Positions 5,305-8,965 of a DNA stretch of 8,965 nt are shown one piece after another. The translations under genes were made by a program, and so were the position numbers. The stretch covers positions 1-8,965 of the forward strand of contig CAIRDL010000086.1 of the NCBI GenBank assembly GCA_903877345.1. The letters are read 5' to 3'. The stretch's first letter is position 1. Each line of letters starts with the position of its first letter. Source of the DNA: an uncultured Oscillochloris sp. (lineage in GTDB: Bacteria; Chloroflexota; Chloroflexia; Chloroflexales; Chloroflexaceae). The notes beneath the pieces were generated by a model. It was not told where the DNA came from. It worked only from the letters and a program-made list of their open reading frames with translations, and did not search any database.

Positions 5305-7704
5305 ATGTACATGATCGGCACCTTCCTGATCGTCGCCTCGATGGCGATGGCGCTCCTCGCCGTAGGCAGTTACGCCCTGGTGATTGGCGGCAATCGGTCC
5401 GCGCTGACGTATGGACGCTTTGGGGTCTACGCCACGTTGGGGACGATGATCATCGCTTGGAGCATGCTGCTGACGCTGTTTCTGGCCCGCCGGTTTGATA
5501 TTGATTATGTGAATAACTACAGCTCACGCGACCTCGACTTCTTCTTCAGCGTTGCGGCGAGTTGGGCGGGTCAACCGGGCAGTTTTATGATCTGGGTGCT
5601 TTTGGGGTGCATCGCGGCTGCCGTGTTGGTGCGTAGCTCAAAGCATTTTGAGCCGTATGTGCAGGTGGTGATGATGCTCGTGCAGGCGGCCCTGTTGGCC
5701 TTCGTGCTGGTGCTGAACCCCTTCAAGCCCTTGCTCGAGGCAACGACCGGCCTCCCGCTGACGCCCGCCGATGGGCGTGGGCTCAACCCACTGTTGCACA
5801 ACTTCTGGATGATCATTCATCCGCCAATTCTCTTTGTGGGCTACGCCCTCGCTACGGTGCCTTTCGCCTTTGCCATTGGGGCGCTGGTGCGGCGCGATTA
5901 CGACACCTGGGTACCCCGCGCTTTGCCTTGGACGATTGGCGCGTGGGTTGGCCTCGGCCTCGCCCTGCTCCTCGGTGGCTACTGGGCCTACGAAACCCTC
6001 GGTTGGGGCGGGTATTGGGGCTGGGACCCCGTAGAAAACTCGTCGCTCGTCCCTTGGCTGGCACTCACGGCACTTATGCACGGCATGCTCATCCAGCGCA
6101 CGCACGGCAGCCTACGCAAAACAAATCTGCTGCTGGCGCTTGGGGTTTACCTGTTGGTCTTCTACGCGACCTTCCTGACGCGCAGCGGCGTGTATGCCAA
6201 CTTCTCGGTGCATTCCTTTGTCGCTGACGGCATCTTCAACGGCCTCGTGGGCTTCCTGCTGTTCCTCGTCGTGGGCGCGCTGGGGCTTTTCGTCTGGCGC
6301 TGGCGCGACATTCCCTCGCGCCCGCTGAGCGACAAGTTCTTTTCACGCGATAGCTTCTTCGTATTGGGGATCATTGCCCTTGCGGCGACGGGCCTTGTGG
6401 TGAGTATCGGCACCTCGATGCCGGTCATTTCCGCCATCCCCGGTGTGGGCCAGACGCTCCAGGGCTGGATGGGGCGGGCCTTCGAGCTTGACAACGGCAC
6501 GCTGATGAACCCCCAGGCCCAGCCTTTTACCGATGGGCGTTTCAGCTTGGCTCCGAGTTTCTACCGCCAAACGACGCCGCCCCTCGGCATGATCGTCATT
6601 CTGCTGATGACCATTGGGCCGCTGCTCGGCTGGCGCGACAGCAACATGCGGCACTTGCTGCGGGCCTTGCGCTGGCCCGCTGTCGCCGCCGTTATCGCTG
6701 CGGTCGTCGCGCTCTTCATCAATGTGCGCGACCTGCTCGCGCTGTTTTATGTGGCGGGCGGCACCTTCGCCGTCGGCACCAATCTGGTCATGCTGCTCCG
6801 CACGCTCAAGGGTGGCTGGATGCGGATCGGCGGCTACTTGGCCCATCTGGGCTTTGCCGTCGGGATGCTCGGCATGGTCGGTTCGAGCGCCTATGCCACC
6901 CCGGAGGCGCGGCTCAATCTGAATCCTGGCGAGCGCACAAAGATCTACGGCTACGAGTTCGTCTTCAATGGCTATAAACTTGACGCGCAACAACAGGGCG
7001 TACTCGACTTCACCGTTAGCGACGGGCGCTTGACCTTCAATGCGCGGCCTTCCCTCTACGAAAACGTGCAGATGGGCACGACGATGACGACGCCCGCCAT
7101 CCAGAGCTTTGGCTGGGCGGATCTTTACATTGCGCCGGCGGGCTATGACCCGGAACGTGACGCCCGGCGTCCGGTGCTTGGGCAGGACGAGACGACCACG
7201 ATGGGGCCGTATACCCTCACCTTCCTCGGTTTCGATTTCAACCGTGAGGCGATGATGGCGGGCAGTGGTGCGATGAAGGTGAGCGCGAAGGTGCGGGTGC
7301 TCTATCAGGGCACCACGATTGAGCTTGCGCCCGCAATGCAGGTGGTGACCAATCCGGCCACGAACGCGCAAGAACTACAGTATCAGGCGGTTGACCTGCC
7401 GGGCGGTGCGAAGCTGACCATCGTTTCCCTTGAGCCAAATTCGGGCCGCGTGATGCTTGAGGGTAGCGGCACCGGAGTCGACAATCTGCCCGTCATTCCG
7501 GCCAAAGGCATCATCTCGGTCAGCGTAAAGCCGTTGGTCGGCCTAGTCTGGTTCGGCATCAGCCTGAACGTGCTGGGCGGAATGATCGCGCTGTTGCGCC
7601 GCTACTTTGAGGGCCGCGCCGCCTTGGTTGGTGCCCGCGTGCGGCTCCCGAAGGGCCTCCCGACCGTTGGCCCGCGCCTGGGGTCACGAGGTACCGGGCG
7701 CTGA
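5305..7704 (+). CDS. ccmF: CcmF heme lyase core, with extended periplasmic domain
   Basis: A 799-residue multi-pass membrane protein that joins heme from CcmE to apocytochrome c on the outer face of the membrane. Family marks: WAGQPGS from residue 87, His172 in IHPPILFVGY, the WWD motif GWGGYWGWDPVENSS at 233-247, His303 in VHSFV, and His514 in AHLG; these fit the four conserved heme-pocket histidines of CcmF. The C-terminal helix (about 744-766) follows the typical VKPLVGLVWFG. CcmF is usually about 650 residues; the excess lies in the last periplasmic loop (about 530-740), where a standard-looking beta domain (about 548-616, ending PAIQSFGWADLYIAP) is followed by a second, similar stretch (about 633-725, starting YTLTFLGFDF). 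GAAAGG (5293-5298) lies 6 nt before ATG 5305; an in-frame ATG two codons later (5311) is an alternative. A hairpin follows the stop by 75 bp. Confidence 0.95.
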   Translation: MYMIGTFLIVASMAMALLAVGSYALVIGGNRSALTYGRFGVYATLGTMIIAWSMLLTLFLARRFDIDYVNNYSSRDLDFFFSVAASWAGQPGSFMIWVLLGCIAAAVLVRSSKHFEPYVQVVMMLVQAALLAFVLVLNPFKPLLEATTGLPLTPADGRGLNPLLHNFWMIIHPPILFVGYALATVPFAFAIGALVRRDYDTWVPRALPWTIGAWVGLGLALLLGGYWAYETLGWGGYWGWDPVENSSLVPWLALTALMHGMLIQRTHGSLRKTNLLLALGVYLLVFYATFLTRSGVYANFSVHSFVADGIFNGLVGFLLFLVVGALGLFVWRWRDIPSRPLSDKFFSRDSFFVLGIIALAATGLVVSIGTSMPVISAIPGVGQTLQGWMGRAFELDNGTLMNPQAQPFTDGRFSLAPSFYRQTTPPLGMIVILLMTIGPLLGWRDSNMRHLLRALRWPAVAAVIAAVVALFINVRDLLALFYVAGGTFAVGTNLVMLLRTLKGGWMRIGGYLAHLGFAVGMLGMVGSSAYATPEARLNLNPGERTKIYGYEFVFNGYKLDAQQQGVLDFTVSDGRLTFNARPSLYENVQMGTTMTTPAIQSFGWADLYIAPAGYDPERDARRPVLGQDETTTMGPYTLTFLGFDFNREAMMAGSGAMKVSAKVRVLYQGTTIELAPAMQVVTNPATNAQELQYQAVDLPGGAKLTIVSLEPNSGRVMLEGSGTGVDNLPVIPAKGIISVSVKPLVGLVWFGISLNVLGGMIALLRRYFEGRAALVGARVRLPKGLPTVGPRLGSRGTGR

Positions 7705-7779
7705 GTTTGGGGGTTGGATCGAACGCACCGGAACGCTATGTGCAGGCTGAAACGGTAAAGTAACGAGGAACCTTTCTTT

Positions 7780-7808
7780 GCCCCCTCGCCTGATCGTAGC
7801 GAGGGGGC
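7780..7808 (+). terminator. Strong GC hairpin between ccmF and the J-TPR gene
   Basis: GCCCCCTCGC (7780-7789) pairs perfectly with GCGAGGGGGC (7799-7808) around a 9-nt loop. Only TT follows, so it is not a classic T-tailed terminator. It lies 75 bp after the ccmF stop and 18 bp before the next start codon, so it may end the ccm transcript, attenuate it, or protect a processed end. Confidence 0.6.
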
Positions 7809-7826
7809 TTGTACATCCATTGAGCA

Positions 7827-8948
7827 ATGCAAGATTATTACGAGACTTTGCAGGTTCACCCCAAGGCCGACGCTGAGACGATCCGTGCGGCCTACGAGCG
7901 GTTGCGTGAGCGGTACAGCCCGGCGAAGTTGGAAGGTGTCGCTGAGGAACTTCAGGTTCTAGCGCGGCGGCAACGTGACGAGATTGAACGCGCCTACACC
8001 GTGTTGGGCGACGCGACCCGCCGCGTCGGCTACGACGCCGAGGTGGCGGCACGACTGCCGTTGCCTGCCGCTGCCCCGCCGCCCGGGCCACTAAGCGACG
8101 TTGACGATGAGCACTTGGACTATCGGCCCTTGCCCCCGGCGCGGCGCCAAGAGCGTGACACGAGCTTCAACCCCCAGCCGCTTTTGCCCCAACAGCAGGT
8201 ACGGGCCAGCAACGCAGCACGGAACCGCCCCGCCGGACGGACGCCGGAAGGTGGCCGCCCACTGTGGTTGGTGCCAGCGCTGATTGTGGCCGGGGCTACC
8301 TTTGTGATTGTTCTGGTGACACTGCTGACGACCATGCTTGGGCCGCAGCCACCAGCGGCGCAGCCAAGCGGCCCGCAGGTGCTCGACCCCAATGCGCCAA
8401 CGGGCGTCCCGACGATGGGCGTGGCTGAAATTAGCGGTCAGTTTGAGGCTCAAATCGTAGCGGCGAAACAGGTTGCTAACGCAGCGCCGACCAACCCGCA
8501 AGCCTGGATTGAGCTTGGCAATCTGCTCTATGACAGTGTGGTGGTGCTGCACGAACGGCTCGACCGTGGCGACGCGGCGGTGCAAGCAGCGTATGTGGCG
8601 CGGCTGCCCCGTTGGCTCGAAGCGGTTGACGCCTATAGTAAAGCCCTTGCAATTGCCCCCACCAACGCGATAGCGCGGGCCGATCTGGCGACGAGTCTCT
8701 GCTACTACGGGCAGGGCGTGCAAGATCAGAGCTATGTACAGCGGGGCATTGCCGCTGCAGAGCAAGCGCTCAAAGATCGCCCGGAGGAGGGACGGGCCTT
8801 GCTGAGTGCAGGCATCTGCTATGCGGTTGCCGACCCGCCACAGACTTCACAGGCGCTCGCACAGTGGCAGAAACTGGTGGTACAGCCGAACGCCGAGCCG
8901 ACGTTGGTCTTCCAAGCGCGCCAACTTATTCAGAAGTACAGTCGGTAG
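7827..8948 (+). CDS. J-like domain / single TM / TPR-like protein, candidate CcmI-like partner
   Basis: A 373-residue protein in three parts. Residues 3-71 resemble a DnaJ J domain (DYYETLQVHPKADAETIRAAY at the start, AYTVLGDATRRVGYD at the end), but the Hsp70-activating HPD tripeptide reads SPA (31-33, in RYSPAK), so normal DnaK stimulation is unlikely. A proline-rich, polar linker (about 75-144) leads to one membrane helix (about 146-171). The last part (about 195-373) is alpha-helical with TPR-like units (NPQAWIELGNLLYD, AVDAYSKALAIAPTN, RADLATSLCYYGQG, AAEQALKDRPEEGRALLSAGICY). With the N-terminus in the cytosol, the TPR part would lie outside the membrane. CcmI of proteobacteria also places a TPR domain there to bind apocytochrome c, so a Ccm role is plausible but unproven. 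The ribosome site is weak (TTGAG before ATG 7827). A strong hairpin precedes it, so it may be a separate unit. Confidence 0.85.
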   Translation: MQDYYETLQVHPKADAETIRAAYERLRERYSPAKLEGVAEELQVLARRQRDEIERAYTVLGDATRRVGYDAEVAARLPLPAAAPPPGPLSDVDDEHLDYRPLPPARRQERDTSFNPQPLLPQQQVRASNAARNRPAGRTPEGGRPLWLVPALIVAGATFVIVLVTLLTTMLGPQPPAAQPSGPQVLDPNAPTGVPTMGVAEISGQFEAQIVAAKQVANAAPTNPQAWIELGNLLYDSVVVLHERLDRGDAAVQAAYVARLPRWLEAVDAYSKALAIAPTNAIARADLATSLCYYGQGVQDQSYVQRGIAAAEQALKDRPEEGRALLSAGICYAVADPPQTSQALAQWQKLVVQPNAEPTLVFQARQLIQKYSR

Positions 8949-8965
8949 GATTATGGATTGTAGAG
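8949..8965 (+). repeat. Partial GATTGTAG-type repeat at the right edge
   Basis: Immediately after the J-TPR stop codon the sequence reads GATTATGGATTGTAGAG to the end. It matches the heptamer family after ccmE (GATTGYAG) and, like copy 1, begins right after a stop codon. It is cut by the window edge, so its extent is unknown. Confidence 0.35.

Noticed and set aside
6343..7371. 342-residue open frame on the reverse strand
   Set aside because: Antisense of ccmF, with Arg/His-rich low-quality composition and no recognisable motif.
7714..7742. TTGGAT and TATGTG with 17-bp spacing as a promoter for the J-TPR gene
   Set aside because: Only about half of the positions match consensus in each box, which is near chance.

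Overview
The window is an 8,965-bp piece of a GC-rich bacterial chromosome. Its gene content and intergenic repeats best fit a Chloroflexota genome, perhaps Chloroflexales; this is inferred from gene style, as there is no rRNA or other marker. It is ordinary chromosomal sequence with six complete genes of clear or probable family, one complete uncharacterised small gene and one gene cut by the left edge. I see no tRNA, rRNA, CRISPR array, phage gene or transposase.

Left part (1-3134): a LacD-type class I tagatose/fructose-bisphosphate aldolase runs leftward off the window edge. Across a 180-bp divergent promoter region, a small 56-residue membrane protein gene is followed by a FadD-type acyl-CoA ligase. 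A hairpin after the ligase stop probably ends that unit.

Middle (3202-7704): a cytochrome c maturation cluster in the order ccmC-ccmD-like-ccmE-ccmF, apparently driven from a TATAAT box at 3202. CcmC and CcmE handle heme at the membrane (heme presentation and covalent chaperoning), the CcmD-like protein would help release holo-CcmE, and CcmF is the heme lyase core. The ABC subunits ccmA and ccmB and the thiol factors ccmG and ccmH are not in this window. Three features set the system apart from the E. coli textbook version: CcmE carries a CXXXY heme-binding motif in place of the histidine motif; CcmC has an extra periplasmic segment of about 90 residues; and CcmF is about 150 residues longer than usual, with what looks like a second copy of its periplasmic beta-rich domain. 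The 313-bp gap between ccmE and ccmF is packed with palindromic and short tandem repeats.

Right part (7705-8965): after a strong GC hairpin comes a protein with an N-terminal J-like domain lacking HPD, one membrane segment and a C-terminal TPR-like region. By position and topology it could serve the Ccm system in the way CcmI does (apocytochrome handling), but this is a hypothesis. The most promising overall observation is this non-standard Ccm system (cysteine-type CcmE, enlarged CcmC and CcmF, J-TM-TPR neighbour).
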